Below are positions 9,973 through 19,928 of a stretch of 64,000 bases of DNA, piece by piece. The notes below the pieces were generated by a model, which was not told the DNA's origin, made no database searches, and saw only the letters and a list, made by a program, of their open reading frames with translations. The translations under genes were made by a program, and so were the position numbers. Position 1 is the first letter of the stretch. Every line of letters starts with the position of its first letter. Origin of the DNA: Actinomadura parmotrematis (GTDB lineage: Bacteria; Actinomycetota; Actinomycetes; Streptosporangiales; Streptosporangiaceae); assembly GCF_019458805.1 (NCBI RefSeq), contig NZ_JAIBOA010000007.1, positions 248,001 through 312,000 on the forward strand, in the 5' to 3' direction.

Positions 9973-10959
9973 ATGAGCGAACCTTCCTCCACCGCCGTCC
10001 CCGCCGGTCAGGCCGCCTCCGGCGGCACGTGGACCGGCCGGATCCCGCACGGCCCCTTCCGGCCCGGCGACCAGGTTCAGCTCACCGACCCCAAGGGCCG
10101 CATCAACACCGTCACGCTGCAGGCCGGCAAGGTCTACCACTCCCACAAGGGCTCGGTCCCGCACGACGAGATCATCGGCAGCCCCGAGGGATCGGTGTTC
10201 CGCTCCACCGGCGGCGTGGAGTACCTGGCGTTCCGGCCGCTGCTCACCGACTTCGCCGTCCGCATGCCGCGCGGCGCCGCCGTCGTCTACCCCAAGGACG
10301 CCGCGCAGATCATCGCCCAGGCCGACATCTTCCCCGGCGCCCGCGTCGTCGAGGCCGGCGCCGGCTCGGGCGCCCTGTCGTGCTTCCTGCTGCGCGCCGT
10401 CGGCGAGCACGGCCTGGTCTCCTCCTACGAGCGCCGCGCGGACTTCGCCGAGATCGCCCGCGGCAACGTGGAGAGGTTCTTCGGCGGCCCGCACCCCTCC
10501 TGGCGGCTCACCGTCGGGTCGCTGGAGGACGCCCTCGCCGAGACCGAGGTCGACCGCGTCGTCCTGGACATGCTCGCGCCCTGGGAGTGCGTCGACGCCG
10601 TCGCCAAGGCCCTGGTGCCCGGCGGCATGGTCTGCGTGTACGTCGCCACCACCACCCAGATGTCGCGGGTGGTGGAGGACCTGCGCGGCCACGGCGCGTT
10701 CGCCGAGCCCTACGCCTTCGAGACGCTGCTGCGGTCCTGGCACGTGGAGGGCCTCGCCGTCCGCCCCGACCACCGCATGATCGGCCACACCGGCTTCCTG
10801 GTGACCGCGCGGCGCCTCGCCGACGGCGTCGCCCCGCCGCTGCGGCGCCGCCGCCCCGCCAAGGGCGCCCACCCCGCCGAGGACGCCCCGGCCGTCCCCG
10901 CGGCCGCCGCCGGGACCGTCCCGGAGGCGCCCGCGGTGGCGGAGGGTGACGAGGCGTAA
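9973..10959 (+). CDS. trmI: tRNA (adenine-58-N1) methyltransferase TrmI
   Basis: Methylates A58 in the T loop of tRNA with S-adenosylmethionine, 328 aa from ATG 9973. Seen: N-terminal small beta domain (FRPGDQVQLTDPKGR), SAM-binding motif VVEAGAGSGALS, and the Rossmann fold segment VDRVVLDMLAPWE typical of TrmI; the last ~55 residues are an Ala/Pro/Arg-rich tail. A TAGCCT box ends eight bases before the ATG, so the message may be leaderless; an in-frame TTG at 9964 is less likely. Its place just upstream of mpa is conserved in actinobacteria. Confidence 0.93.
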   Translation: MSEPSSTAVPAGQAASGGTWTGRIPHGPFRPGDQVQLTDPKGRINTVTLQAGKVYHSHKGSVPHDEIIGSPEGSVFRSTGGVEYLAFRPLLTDFAVRMPRGAAVVYPKDAAQIIAQADIFPGARVVEAGAGSGALSCFLLRAVGEHGLVSSYERRADFAEIARGNVERFFGGPHPSWRLTVGSLEDALAETEVDRVVLDMLAPWECVDAVAKALVPGGMVCVYVATTTQMSRVVEDLRGHGAFAEPYAFETLLRSWHVEGLAVRPDHRMIGHTGFLVTARRLADGVAPPLRRRRPAKGAHPAEDAPAVPAAAAGTVPEAPAVAEGDEA

Positions 10960-11223
10960 GTCACATCGGGCCGCCCGCGCGCCGCGACGCGCCCGGGCGG
11001 CGGCTACCCCCGGTCATCGCGTCACAGGGATTTAACCCGCGGTGCCCGCTCCGGAACGGGGCGGACATAGGGCATGAAAAGGGCAAATCTTGCGGCGGCG
11101 TTCGGGACGAACCCTCCGATTTCCCGCCCCGCGGCCGCCCCGCCGCAATCCTTCCCGCCACCCCGCCCGCCCCCCGCACCCCCCAAGATCACCCCGGTAC
11201 GGCAGGAGAACCGAAGCGGCAGG

Positions 11224-11251
11224 TTACGGAAGCCCTCCAGATAGGTAGGGT
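11224..11251 (+). promoter_or_regulatory. Candidate promoter of mpa
   Basis: TTACGG, 16-base spacer, TAGGGT, about 40 bases before the mpa start. It lies at the end of a 334-base gap (10960-11293) that is otherwise C-rich and holds no convincing gene. The same TAGGGT box precedes pup and the FKBP gene. Confidence 0.5.
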
Positions 11252-11293
11252 CTCAGTAGGTCGTCGGCTCTCTTCGTGAGGAGGTGACGGGGC

Positions 11294-13051
11294 GTGGCCG
11301 CTCGTGACGATGCAGGGGCGCGCAGGCAGCACGACAAGGAAGCCAGAGACTTCCAGACGCAGGTGTCCTTCTTGGAGGAGGAGATCTCCGTGCTGCGGCG
11401 CAAGCTCGCCGAATCCCCGCGTCAAGTAAGGGTTCTAGAGGAACGCCTCCATGAGGCGCAGGCCAACCTGGCCGCAGTGACCGGACAGAACGAACGTCTC
11501 GTGTCGACGCTCAAGGAGGCGCGCGAGCAGATCATCGCGCTCAAGGAGGAGGTCGACCGGCTGGCCCAACCGCCATCCGGCTACGGCGTCTTCCTCGAGG
11601 CACGCGACGACGGGACCGTCGACATCTTCACCGGCGGACGCAAGCTGAGGGTCAACGTCAGCTCCGCCGTCGACGTCGACGAACTCCAGCGCGGCCAGGA
11701 GGTCATGCTCAACGAGGCGCTCAACGTCGTCGAAGCCCTCTCCTTCGAAGAGCAGGGCGAGGTCGTCATGCTCAAGGAGCTCATCGGCGACGACCGGGCC
11801 CTGGTGATCGCGCACGCCGACGAGGAGCGCGTCATCAAGCTCGCCGAGCCGCTGCGCGGCCTCCCCCTCCGGGCGGGCGACTCGCTCATGCTCGAATCCC
11901 GCTCCGGATACGCCTACGAGAAGATCCACAAGGCCGAGGTCGAGGAACTCGTCCTCGAAGAGGTCCCCGACATCTCCTACGAGGAGATCGGCGGCCTCGG
12001 CTCCCAGATCGAGATGATCCGCGACGCCGTCGAACTGCCCTACCTGCACGCGGACCTGTTCCGCGAGCACCAGCTGCGCCCCCCCAAGGGCGTCCTGCTG
12101 TACGGGCCCCCCGGCTGCGGCAAGACCCTCATCGCCAAGGCCGTCGCCAACTCCCTGGCCAAGAAGGTCGCCGAGCAGACCGGCCAGGAGGGCAAGAGCT
12201 TCTTCCTCAACATCAAGGGCCCCGAACTCCTCAACAAGTACGTCGGCGAGACCGAGCGCCACATCCGCCTGGTCTTCCAGCGCGCCCGCGAGAAGGCCAG
12301 CGCCGGCACCCCGGTCATCGTCTTCTTCGACGAGATGGACTCCATCTTCCGCACCCGCGGATCCGGCGTCTCCTCCGACGTCGAGAACACCATCGTCCCC
12401 CAGCTCCTCAGCGAGATCGACGGCGTCGAGGGCCTGGAGAACGTCATCGTCATCGGCGCCTCCAACCGCGAGGACATGATCGACCCCGCGATCCTGCGCC
12501 CCGGCCGCCTCGACGTCAAAATCAAGATCGAACGCCCCGACGCCGAAGCCGCCAAGGACATCTTCTCCAAGTACATCCTGCCGGGCCTGCCCCTGCACCC
12601 CGACGACGTCAAGGAGAACGGCGGCGACGCCGACAGCGCCGTCGACGCCATGATCCAGCGCGTCGTCGAACGCATGTACACCGAGAACGAGGAGAACCGC
12701 TTCCTCGAGGTCACCTACGCCAACGGCGACAAGGAAGTCCTCTACTTCAAGGACTTCAACTCCGGCGCCATGATCCAGAACATCGTCGACCGCGCCAAGA
12801 AGATGGCCATCAAGCAGTTCCTCGACACCGGCCAGAAGGGCATGCGCATCGCGCACCTCCTCGAGGCCTGCGTCGACGAGTTCTCCGAGAACGAGGACCT
12901 GCCCAACACCACCAACCCCGACGACTGGGCCCGCATCTCCGGCAAGAAGGGCGAGCGGATCGTCTACATCCGCACCCTCGTCTCCGGAACCAAGGGCAAC
13001 GACGCCGGCCGCTCCATCGACACCGTCGCCAACACCGGCCAGTACCTGTAA
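11294..13051 (+). CDS. mpa: Proteasome-associated AAA+ ATPase Mpa/ARC
   Basis: Hexameric unfoldase that binds Pup-tagged proteins and threads them into the 20S proteasome, 585 aa. Seen: N-terminal coiled coil (about 10-70, Pup-binding in the family), tandem OB region (about 75-170), AAA module with Walker A GPPGCGKT and Walker [10 protein letters not shown], sensor segment [22 protein letters not shown], and the C-terminal GQYL tail that docks into alpha-ring pockets. GTG 11294 follows GAGGAGGTGACG. Length and motifs are those of Mpa/ARC; arc is an equivalent name. Confidence 0.98.
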   Translation: MAARDDAGARRQHDKEARDFQTQVSFLEEEISVLRRKLAESPRQVRVLEERLHEAQANLAAVTGQNERLVSTLKEAREQIIALKEEVDRLAQPPSGYGVFLEARDDGTVDIFTGGRKLRVNVSSAVDVDELQRGQEVMLNEALNVVEALSFEEQGEVVMLKELIGDDRALVIAHADEERVIKLAEPLRGLPLRAGDSLMLESRSGYAYEKIHKAEVEELVLEEVPDISYEEIGGLGSQIEMIRDAVELPYLHADLFREHQLRPPKGVLLYGPPGCGKTLIAKAVANSLAKKVAEQTGQEGKSFFLNIKGPELLNKYVGETERHIRLVFQRAREKASAGTPVIVFFDEMDSIFRTRGSGVSSDVENTIVPQLLSEIDGVEGLENVIVIGASNREDMIDPAILRPGRLDVKIKIERPDAEAAKDIFSKYILPGLPLHPDDVKENGGDADSAVDAMIQRVVERMYTENEENRFLEVTYANGDKEVLYFKDFNSGAMIQNIVDRAKKMAIKQFLDTGQKGMRIAHLLEACVDEFSENEDLPNTTNPDDWARISGKKGERIVYIRTLVSGTKGNDAGRSIDTVANTGQYL

Positions 13052-13215
13052 CACCCGCACCACCGCACCACCACGGCGCGGCGGCCCCCACCGGGCCGCC
13101 GCGCCGAACCACGTCCAGCCCCGGACCACCCCCGACCAGCACAAAACCCCCACCCCGCCGCCGACACCCCCGCGCCACCCCGCCCCGCCCCATGGCTCCA
13201 CCCCGCCCGCCCCGA

Positions 13216-13221
13216 TAGGCT
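13216..13221 (+). promoter_or_regulatory. Candidate -10 box of dop (leaderless)
   Basis: TAGGCT ending seven bases before the dop ATG, within the C-rich 177-base mpa-dop gap. No ribosome-binding site is visible, so transcription may begin at the start codon. pafA has the same hexamer six bases before its GTG. Confidence 0.45.
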
Positions 13222-13228
13222 CGACGAT

Positions 13229-14743
13229 ATGAGTGTTCGGCGCGTCATGGGCATCGAGACCGAGTACGGCATCTCCGTCCCCGGCCAACCAGGAGCCAAC
13301 GCGATGGTGACCTCCTCCCAGGTCGTCAACGCCTACCTCGCCGCCACCGCGGCCCGCGCCAGACGCGCCCGCTGGGACTTCGAAGAAGAGAACCCCCTCC
13401 GCGACGCCCGCGGCTTCGACCTCGCCCGCGAAGTCGCCGACCCCACCCAGCTCACCGACGAAGACCTCGGCCTCGCCAACGTCATCCTCACCAACGGCGC
13501 CCGCCTCTACGTCGACCACGCCCACCCCGAATACTCCGCCCCCGAATGCACCAACCCCCGCGACGCCACCCTCTGGGACAAAGCCGGCGAACGCGTCATG
13601 GCCGACGCCGCCGCCCGCGCCGCCCTCATCCCCGGCACCCACCCCATCCAGCTCTACAAGAACAACACCGACAACAAAGGCGCCTCCTACGGCTGCCATG
13701 AGAACTACCTCATGAAACGCCGAACCCCCTTCGCCGACATCGTCCGCCACCTCACCCCCTTCTTCATCACCCGCCAGATCATCACCGGCGCCGGCCGCGT
13801 CGGCATCGGCGTCGACGGCCGCGGCGACGGCTTCCAAATCAGCCAGCGCGCCGACTTCTTCGAAGTCGAAGTCGGCCTCGAAACCACCCTCAAACGCCCC
13901 ATCATCAACACCCGCGACGAACCCCACGCCGACCCCGAAAAATACCGCCGCCTCCACGTCATCATCGGCGACGCCAACATGAGCGAGACCTCCACCTACC
14001 TCAAACTCGGCACCACCGCCCTCGTCCTCGCCATGATCGAAGACGGCTTCCTCACCACCGACCTCACCGTCGACATGCCCGTCGCCACCCTCCGCGCCAT
14101 CTCCCACGACCCCACCTGCAAACACCTCCTCACCCTCCGCGACGGCCGCAAAATGACCGCCGTCCAACTCCAGATGGAATACCTCGAACAATCCCGCAAA
14201 TACGTCGAAGACCACTACGGCGCCGACGTCGACGACATGACCACCGACGTCCTCGACCGCTGGGAATCGGTCCTCCACCGCCTCGGCGACGACCCCATGC
14301 AGCTCTCCCGCGAACTCGACTGGGTCGCCAAACTCGAACTCCTCGAGGGCTACCGCACCCGCGACGGCCTCGACTGGTCCCACCCCCGCCTCCAACTCGT
14401 CGACCTGCAATACACCGACATCCGCCCCGACAAAGGCCTCTACAACCGCCTCGTCGCCCGCGGACGCATCAACCGCCTCCTCACCGACGACCAGGTCGAC
14501 CACGCCATCGAGGAACCCCCCGAGGACACCCGCGCCTACTTCCGCGGCCGCTGCCTCCGCCAGTACGCCGAATCCGTCGCCGCCGCCTCCTGGGACTCCG
14601 TCATCTTCGACGTCCCCGGCCGCGAATCCCTCCAGCGCGTCCCCACCCTCGAACCCCTCCGCGGCACCAAACAACACGTCGGCGCCCTCCTCGACCGCTC
14701 CCGCACCGCCGCCGACCTCGTCGCCACCCTCACCGGCCAATAA
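13229..14743 (+). CDS. dop: Pup deamidase/depupylase Dop
   Basis: Converts the C-terminal Gln of Pup to Glu and removes Pup from conjugates; ATP-dependent, carboxylate-amine ligase fold, 504 aa. Seen: MGIETEYGI at the N-terminus (catalytic loop family motif), the Dop-specific insertion after residue ~40 (about 30 residues longer than PafA here), [32 protein letters not shown] and [11 protein letters not shown], all shared with PafA. Ends [10 protein letters not shown]. Codon use strongly favours C-ending and GAA codons, unlike the G-ending prcBA-pafA genes. Confidence 0.98.
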   Translation: MSVRRVMGIETEYGISVPGQPGANAMVTSSQVVNAYLAATAARARRARWDFEEENPLRDARGFDLAREVADPTQLTDEDLGLANVILTNGARLYVDHAHPEYSAPECTNPRDATLWDKAGERVMADAAARAALIPGTHPIQLYKNNTDNKGASYGCHENYLMKRRTPFADIVRHLTPFFITRQIITGAGRVGIGVDGRGDGFQISQRADFFEVEVGLETTLKRPIINTRDEPHADPEKYRRLHVIIGDANMSETSTYLKLGTTALVLAMIEDGFLTTDLTVDMPVATLRAISHDPTCKHLLTLRDGRKMTAVQLQMEYLEQSRKYVEDHYGADVDDMTTDVLDRWESVLHRLGDDPMQLSRELDWVAKLELLEGYRTRDGLDWSHPRLQLVDLQYTDIRPDKGLYNRLVARGRINRLLTDDQVDHAIEEPPEDTRAYFRGRCLRQYAESVAAASWDSVIFDVPGRESLQRVPTLEPLRGTKQHVGALLDRSRTAADLVATLTGQ

Positions 14744-14761
14744 CCGGCCACCGCACCACCC

Positions 14762-14794
14762 GAACGCCCGTGAGAGCCCCCCTCGCGGGCGTTC
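14762..14794 (+). terminator. Hairpin terminator after dop
   Basis: GAACGCCCG(T)GAG pairs with CTC(G)CGGGCGTTC over a seven-base C-rich loop, 18 bases after the dop stop. It suggests that pup is transcribed separately. Confidence 0.7.
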
Positions 14795-14983
14795 CCCCAT
14801 TCCGGCCCAATGGGCCGCCCCACCCCGCGCCACCCCAATACAGACCCCCTCAGCCCCTCGCCGATTTGTAGCGACATCACCCGTTTCAGGGAAACGCCCA
14901 CAGGCGATAACCCCACCAGGCCCCCAACGCCGGAGCCCCCGCGAAACCGGCGTCGCCACCCGCTCTCCAGCGAAGATCGGAGA

Positions 14984-14989
14984 TAGGGT
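14984..14989 (+). promoter_or_regulatory. Candidate -10 box of pup
   Basis: TAGGGT 28 bases before the pup ATG, in the 274-base dop-pup gap. Good spacing for a normal leader carrying the GGAGG site; no clear -35 is seen. The rest of the gap holds the dop terminator and no gene. Confidence 0.45.
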
Positions 14990-15017
14990 TGGGGGCACCG
15001 GCAGAGTGGAGGTACGG

Positions 15018-15227
15018 ATGGCCACGAAGGACACCGGCGGTCAGAAGCAGACGACCCGCCGCACCGAGGAGGTCGAGGAGGCCCAGGCCACGACCACCGA
15101 GGACGCCCAGGAGCGCCAGGAAAAGCTCACGGACGACGTCGACGCCATTCTCGACGAAATCGATGAAGTGCTGGAAGAAAATGCAGAGGAATTCGTCCGT
15201 TCCTATGTGCAAAAAGGCGGACAGTAA
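15018..15227 (+). CDS. pup: Prokaryotic ubiquitin-like protein Pup
   Basis: Small, mostly disordered protein modifier, 69 aa from ATG 15018 with GTGGAGG upstream. Seen: charged N-terminal half (MATKDTGGQKQTTRR), the helical Mpa-binding segment DDVDAILDEIDEVLEENAEEF, and the invariant end VQKGGQ. The final Gln means Dop must deamidate it to Glu before PafA can ligate it to lysines. An in-frame GTG at 15006 is possible but would add MEVR before the conserved start. Confidence 0.98.
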   Translation: MATKDTGGQKQTTRRTEEVEEAQATTTEDAQERQEKLTDDVDAILDEIDEVLEENAEEFVRSYVQKGGQ

Positions 15228-15235
15228 CGGCATAT

Positions 15236-15315
15236 CGGACATGTCCGTTTCGCAAAATCCTCTGATGTGAAACGGAGACCATCGAACGAGTGTTCCGCTA
15301 TTCTGCCAATAGCGG
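15236..15315. repeat. Three inverted repeats between pup and the endonuclease VII gene
   Basis: CGGACATGTCCG (15236-15247, perfect 12-bp palindrome); CCGTTTC...GAAACGG (arms 15245-15251 and 15269-15275); CCGCTAT-N7-ATAGCGG (15295-15315). The stretch is less GC-rich than its surroundings. Role unknown: terminator, mRNA processing site or operator are all possible. Confidence 0.7.
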
Positions 15316-15360
15316 ATCTACTCTTCGATGCCGGGCCGGTCCCGGGGGTGGGTGGGTGGC

Positions 15361-16512
15361 ATGTCCGAGTCCAAGCAGTGCCGCGATTGCGGTCAGGTCA
15401 AGCCTGCGGCGGAGTTCTGGAAGCGCAAGGCGTCCAAGGACGGTTTGTCGCTGTACTGCCGTGAGTGCTTCGGTCTCCGTAACGCGGCGTCCTATCGGGG
15501 GAAAAGGGCTGTCGAGGGTAAGCGGACTCGGGCTTACCGTCGCTATTCGGCCGTGCCGGAGGGGATGAAGTACTGCGCCGGCGGTGAGACGACGAAGCCT
15601 GTGGACGCCTTCGGTCGGAACAAAGCGACGAGCAGCGGCCTGACCGCCTACTGCAGGCCGTGCCACAGTCGCGTGATGGCGGAGAACAAGGCGCGAAAGT
15701 ACGGCGGTCAGCGGTTCTACTTGATGGGCCTGCGTTACGGTCTTTCCAAGGATCGGTACCACGACGCCCTGTCGGCGCAGGCGGGTAGGTGCGTCATCTG
15801 CCTGCAGGCGGTAGCCGAGCACATCGATCACGATCATGTCACCGGTTCGTATCGGGGCCTTCTGTGCTTCCGCTGCAATGGTGCTCTGGGACAGTTCGGG
15901 GACGATCTTCAGCGGATGGGCGAGGCGGCCGATTATCTGGAAGGGCGGGGTTCGTTCGCTCGCCGGATGCTTCTGGACCATGGTGCGGTCTTCTTCGACG
16001 GTCATGCGCGGCGGTGTGAGGAGCGTCGTGCGGGACGGCGCGCGTCCCGTCAGGGTTCCTCTCGTCATTACCGCCTCCGCGCGCGGTACGGCATCACTGA
16101 GCAGGAGGCCGACGCGCTGGCGGCGATGCAGCACGGTTACTGCGCGATCTGCTGTGACCGTGAAGCGAAGCATGTGGACCACTGCCACGACACGCAGCTC
16201 GTCCGCGGTGTCCTCTGTGCGGGCTGCAACACCGGTATGGGGCAGCTTCGCGATGATCCGGGCGTGTTGCGGCGCGCGGTCGCCTACCTGGAGCGCACGC
16301 TGATCTCCGAGGTTCCGGCCGCGGGCGGGGGATCGCGCCTGTCCTTCACGATCCCCGACGCGGACCCCGCCTCTGTCCCAACCGACGGCTGGCGGGCGGT
16401 GTTCGAGGCGGACGCGGCCGCTCGCAAGGTGGCCAGGGACGTCGCCGAGGTCGCGGAGAGAGCCGAGCACGACTGGTCGTCGTTGATCGGTTCGCTGGCG
16501 GGTGAAACCTGA
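15361..16512 (+). CDS. Duplicated recombination endonuclease VII-like protein
   Basis: His-Me finger nuclease-type protein, 383 aa. Two zinc-ribbon-like repeats come first: C7-C10-C33-C36, then C72-C98-C101 where the partner of C72 is Gly75 (CAGG), so the second ribbon looks degenerate. Two endonuclease VII domains follow, each with intact zinc and catalytic motifs: C144/C147 with DHDH 156-159 and LCFRC; C261/C264 with DHCH 273-276 and LCAGC. Single-domain homologues sit between pup and prcB in other actinobacteria (known to me from Streptomyces). Codon use is less GC-biased than neighbours. Role in the proteasome locus unknown. Confidence 0.88.
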   Translation: MSESKQCRDCGQVKPAAEFWKRKASKDGLSLYCRECFGLRNAASYRGKRAVEGKRTRAYRRYSAVPEGMKYCAGGETTKPVDAFGRNKATSSGLTAYCRPCHSRVMAENKARKYGGQRFYLMGLRYGLSKDRYHDALSAQAGRCVICLQAVAEHIDHDHVTGSYRGLLCFRCNGALGQFGDDLQRMGEAADYLEGRGSFARRMLLDHGAVFFDGHARRCEERRAGRRASRQGSSRHYRLRARYGITEQEADALAAMQHGYCAICCDREAKHVDHCHDTQLVRGVLCAGCNTGMGQLRDDPGVLRRAVAYLERTLISEVPAAGGGSRLSFTIPDADPASVPTDGWRAVFEADAAARKVARDVAEVAERAEHDWSSLIGSLAGET

Positions 16513-16662
16513 TCTCAGTTCGCCGTCAGCGGAGCGGGCGGGGTCGGGCGCGGTATGCGGTGGGGCGTGGATGAACAGTAGGGTCGTAAGCGTCTGCGCC
16601 GGTGCGTTCCGCGGGTGGTCCTGCGGCGGGGTGCCGGTGCCCTGGTGGAGGGAAGGAGTCGC

Positions 16663-17511
16663 GTGGCGTCCCACGATGCGCACACCGGACGTTTGCCCGG
16701 GTTGTTCACGAGCCCGGACACGTCCTCGTTCACGGAGTTCCTGGGGGCGTATTCGCCGGAGCTGCTGCCGGGCCGGCGGTCGTTGCCGGCGGGTGTGTCG
16801 GCCGGTGAGGACATTCCGCACGGTACGACGATCGTGGCGGTGACGTTCCCGGGCGGTGTGGTGATGGCGGGTGACCGGCGGGCGACCGCGGGGAACGTCA
16901 TCGCGCAGCGCGATATCGAGAAGGTGTTCCGGGCGGACGAGTTCTCGGCGATCGCGATCGCGGGGACGGCGGGGCTCGGGATCGAGATGGTGCGGTTGTT
17001 CCAGGTGGAGCTGGAGCATTACGAGAAGCGTGAGGGCCGCACGCTGTCGATCGAGGGGAAGGCGAACCGGCTGGCGACGATGGTGCGGCAGAACCTGGGT
17101 CTGGCGATGCAGGGTCTGGCCGTGGTGCCGTTGTTCGCGGGGTTCGACGAGGAGCGTTCGGGTGGGCGCATCTTCTCCTATGATCCGGCGGGCGGTCGTT
17201 ATGAGGAGCGCGAGTTCCATGCGATCGGGTCGGGGTCGGTGTTCGCGCGGGGGGCTTTGAAGAAGCTGTTCCGCGGGGATCTGCCGGCGGAGGACGCGGC
17301 GCTGGTGTGCGTGCAGGCGTTGTACGACGCGGCGGACGACGATTCGGCGACGGGTGGTCCGGATCTGACGCGGGGGATCTTCCCGGTGGTGGCGTCGGTG
17401 ACGGCGGAGGGTTTCCGCCGGCTCGGTGAGGACGAGGTGGGCGCGGTGGCGCGTGCGGTCGTCGAGGAGCGTTACAACTCGCCGGGCGGGCCGTCCGCCC
17501 CGCTGCGATAG
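16663..17511 (+). CDS. prcB: 20S proteasome beta subunit PrcB
   Basis: Catalytic subunit of the core proteasome, 282 aa. GTG 16663 is preceded by GGGAAGGAG. The first 54 residues form the propeptide; cleavage after HG exposes catalytic Thr55 ([11 protein letters not shown]). Also seen: Asp/Lys active-site neighbourhood GDRRAT and RDIEKVF, and GSGSVFARG. Lies 15 bases before prcA, so the two subunits are co-expressed. Translation from codons further upstream would lengthen the propeptide by 16 residues and is less likely. Confidence 0.97.
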   Translation: MASHDAHTGRLPGLFTSPDTSSFTEFLGAYSPELLPGRRSLPAGVSAGEDIPHGTTIVAVTFPGGVVMAGDRRATAGNVIAQRDIEKVFRADEFSAIAIAGTAGLGIEMVRLFQVELEHYEKREGRTLSIEGKANRLATMVRQNLGLAMQGLAVVPLFAGFDEERSGGRIFSYDPAGGRYEEREFHAIGSGSVFARGALKKLFRGDLPAEDAALVCVQALYDAADDDSATGGPDLTRGIFPVVASVTAEGFRRLGEDEVGAVARAVVEERYNSPGGPSAPLR

Positions 17512-17526
17512 AAGGGATGCAGTCCG

Positions 17527-18234
17527 GTGTCCATGCCGTTCTACGTGTCGCCCGAACAGCAGATGAAGGACAAGGCGGACTACGCGCGCAAGGGGATCGC
17601 GCGGGGCCGCAGTGTGGTGGTGCTGCAGTTCGCGGACGGGATTCTGTTCGTGGCGGACAATCCGTCGCGGGCGCTGCACAAGATCAGTGAGATCTATGAC
17701 CGGATCGCCTTCGCGGCGGTGGGGAAGTACAACGAGTTCGAGAACCTGCGGTTGGGCGGGGTGCGGTACGCGGATGTGAACGGGTACCAGTACGACCGGC
17801 GGGACGTGACGGCGCGGGGGCTGGCGAACGTGTACGCGCAGTCGCTGGGGACGATCTTCACGGAGACCAACAAGCCGTACGAGGTGGAGCTGGTGGTGGC
17901 GGAGGTCGGGGAGGACGCCGACACCGATCAGATCTACCGGTTGACGTTCGATGGTTCGGTGGCCGACGAGCACGGTTACGTGGCGATGGGCGGTCAGGCC
18001 GAGGCGGTGGCGCAGGCGTTGAAGGACCGGTTCGTGGAGGGTGCGCCGCTGGCGGAGGCGTTGCGGACGGCGGTCGGTGCGCTGGAGGCGCAGGACAGTG
18101 ACCGGCGGCTGGAGGCGAAGTCGTTGGAGGTGGCGGTGCTGGATCGGCATCGTGAGCACCGGTTGTTCAAGCGGTTGCCGGCGGCGCGGATCCAGGAGTT
18201 GCTGGACGCGGGGCAGGGCGCGCAGGGCGTGTAG
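17527..18234 (+). CDS. prcA: 20S proteasome alpha subunit PrcA
   Basis: Forms the outer gate rings that bind Mpa, 235 aa. Seen: N-terminal gating peptide [21 protein letters not shown] (the MPFYVSP start is typical), no propeptide and no catalytic Thr. GTG 17527 and ATG 17533 are both possible starts; AAGGGATG lies upstream. The C-terminal end is short and Gln/Gly-rich. Directly follows prcB. Confidence 0.97.
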   Translation: MSMPFYVSPEQQMKDKADYARKGIARGRSVVVLQFADGILFVADNPSRALHKISEIYDRIAFAAVGKYNEFENLRLGGVRYADVNGYQYDRRDVTARGLANVYAQSLGTIFTETNKPYEVELVVAEVGEDADTDQIYRLTFDGSVADEHGYVAMGGQAEAVAQALKDRFVEGAPLAEALRTAVGALEAQDSDRRLEAKSLEVAVLDRHREHRLFKRLPAARIQELLDAGQGAQGV

Positions 18235-18320
18235 TCGGGTGGTGCCGGGCGCCGGTGGCGTCGTGCGGGGGGCCCGTCGTGCCGGTGGGGTGCGGCGGGC
18301 TCTCCTGCTCCCCGGAAAGA

Positions 18321-18337
18321 ATCTACAATGTAAGGGC
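18321..18337. promoter_or_regulatory. TACAATGTA element, copy upstream of pafA
   Basis: ATCTACAATGTAAGGGC contains the 9-bp palindrome TACA-A-TGTA and differs from the copies at 36504 and 54019 only after TGTAA. It lies 76 bases before the pafA start. TACAAT could be a -10 box on this strand, or the palindrome an operator. Confidence 0.5.
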
Positions 18338-18400
18338 CGGGTGCGGGGGCGCCCGGGAAACAAGCGGCCGCGGACACTGCCATGTGGACGCCGGTCCGCA

Positions 18401-18406
18401 TAGGCT
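18401..18406 (+). promoter_or_regulatory. Candidate -10 box of pafA (leaderless)
   Basis: TAGGCT ending six bases before GTG 18413, the same hexamer as at dop. No ribosome-binding site is seen between it and the start. Confidence 0.45.
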
Positions 18407-18412
18407 CCAGGT

Positions 18413-19771
18413 GTGGACAGGCGCATCTTCGGTCTTGAGAACGAGTACGGCGTCACCTGCACCTTCCGCGGGCAGCGGCGGTTGTCACCCGATGAGGTGG
18501 CCCGCTATCTGTTCCGCCGGGTGGTGTCGTGGGGCCGCAGCTCCAACGTGTTCCTTCGCAACGGTGCCCGCCTGTATCTGGACGTGGGCAGCCATCCCGA
18601 GTACGCCACGCCCGAGTGCGACAGCGTCGTCGATCTGGTGACGCACGACAAGGCGGGGGAGCGGATCCTGGAGGGTCTGCTGGTCGACGCCGAGCGCCGG
18701 CTGCGCGAGGAGGGCATCGCCGGCGACATCTACCTGTTCAAGAACAACACCGATTCGGCGGGCAACTCCTACGGGTGCCACGAGAACTACCTGGTGGGGC
18801 GGCACGGGGAGTTCGGCCGGCTGGCCGACGTGCTGATCCCGTACCTGGTGACGCGGCAGATCATCTGCGGTGCGGGCAAGGTGCTGCAGACGCCGCGCGG
18901 CGCGGTGTACTGCGTGTCGCAGCGGGCCGAGCACATCTGGGAGGGGGTGTCGTCGGCGACGACCCGGTCGCGGCCGATCATCAACACCCGGGACGAGCCG
19001 CACGCCGACGCCGAGCGGTTCCGCCGGCTGCACGTGATCGTCGGTGACTCGAACATGAGCGAGACGACGATGCTGCTGAAGGTCGGGGCGACCGACCTGG
19101 TGCTGCGGATGATCGAGGCGGGCGTGGTGATGCGGGACCTGACGCTGGAGAACCCGATCCGGGCGATCCGGGAGGTCAGCCACGACATGACGGGGCGCCG
19201 CAAGGTGCGGCTCGCCAACGGCCGGGAGGCCAGCTCGCTGGAGATCCAGAAGGAGTACTTCGGCAAGGCCAAGGACTTCGTGGACCGGCGGGGCGGGGAT
19301 CCGACGTCCAAGCGGGTGCTGGACCTGTGGGAGCGGACGCTGCGGGCGGTGGAGACCGGCGATCTGGACATGGTGGGCCGGGAGATCGACTGGGTGACCA
19401 AGTACAAGCTGATCGAGCGGTACCGGCGCAAGTACGACCTGCCGCTCAGCTCGCCGCGGGTGGCGCAGCTGGACCTGGCGTACCACGACGTGCACCGGGA
19501 CCGGGGGCTGTACTACCTGCTGGAGAAGAAGGGGTCGGTGGAGCGGGTCACCCGCGACCTGGACATCTTCGAGGCCAAGTCGGTGCCGCCGCAGACGACG
19601 CGGGCGCGGCTGCGCGGGGAGTTCATCCGGCGGGCGCAGGAGAAGCGGCGCGATTTCACGGTGGACTGGGTGCATCTGAAGCTGAACGACCAGGCGCAGC
19701 GGACGGTGCTGTGCAAGGACCCGTTCCGTTCGGTGGACGAGCGCGTCGACAAGCTGATCGCGGGCATGTAG
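18413..19771 (+). CDS. pafA: Pup ligase PafA
   Basis: Activates the C-terminal Glu of Pup with ATP and links it to substrate lysines, 452 aa. Seen: [16 protein letters not shown] at the N-terminus (LENEYGV where Dop has IETEYGI), [44 protein letters not shown], and a C-terminal ubiquitin-ligase-like small domain ending [12 protein letters not shown]. No Dop-type insertion. Start GTG 18413 matches the family's N-terminus exactly. Confidence 0.98.
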   Translation: MDRRIFGLENEYGVTCTFRGQRRLSPDEVARYLFRRVVSWGRSSNVFLRNGARLYLDVGSHPEYATPECDSVVDLVTHDKAGERILEGLLVDAERRLREEGIAGDIYLFKNNTDSAGNSYGCHENYLVGRHGEFGRLADVLIPYLVTRQIICGAGKVLQTPRGAVYCVSQRAEHIWEGVSSATTRSRPIINTRDEPHADAERFRRLHVIVGDSNMSETTMLLKVGATDLVLRMIEAGVVMRDLTLENPIRAIREVSHDMTGRRKVRLANGREASSLEIQKEYFGKAKDFVDRRGGDPTSKRVLDLWERTLRAVETGDLDMVGREIDWVTKYKLIERYRRKYDLPLSSPRVAQLDLAYHDVHRDRGLYYLLEKKGSVERVTRDLDIFEAKSVPPQTTRARLRGEFIRRAQEKRRDFTVDWVHLKLNDQAQRTVLCKDPFRSVDERVDKLIAGM

Positions 19772-19928
19772 CCGCGCCGGTGTTGCCGGCATCGCTCCTG
19801 GTCGGGGTACCGGGGGCGCACGTGGCCCGTCGTGTCCCCGGTTGCGGGGGTATGGCGGGTCATGTGTCGCTTACCCGGGCGGTAGGGTGAGCGCTCAGTC
19901 GTCGCCGCCACCCCCGCGAAGGACCCGC

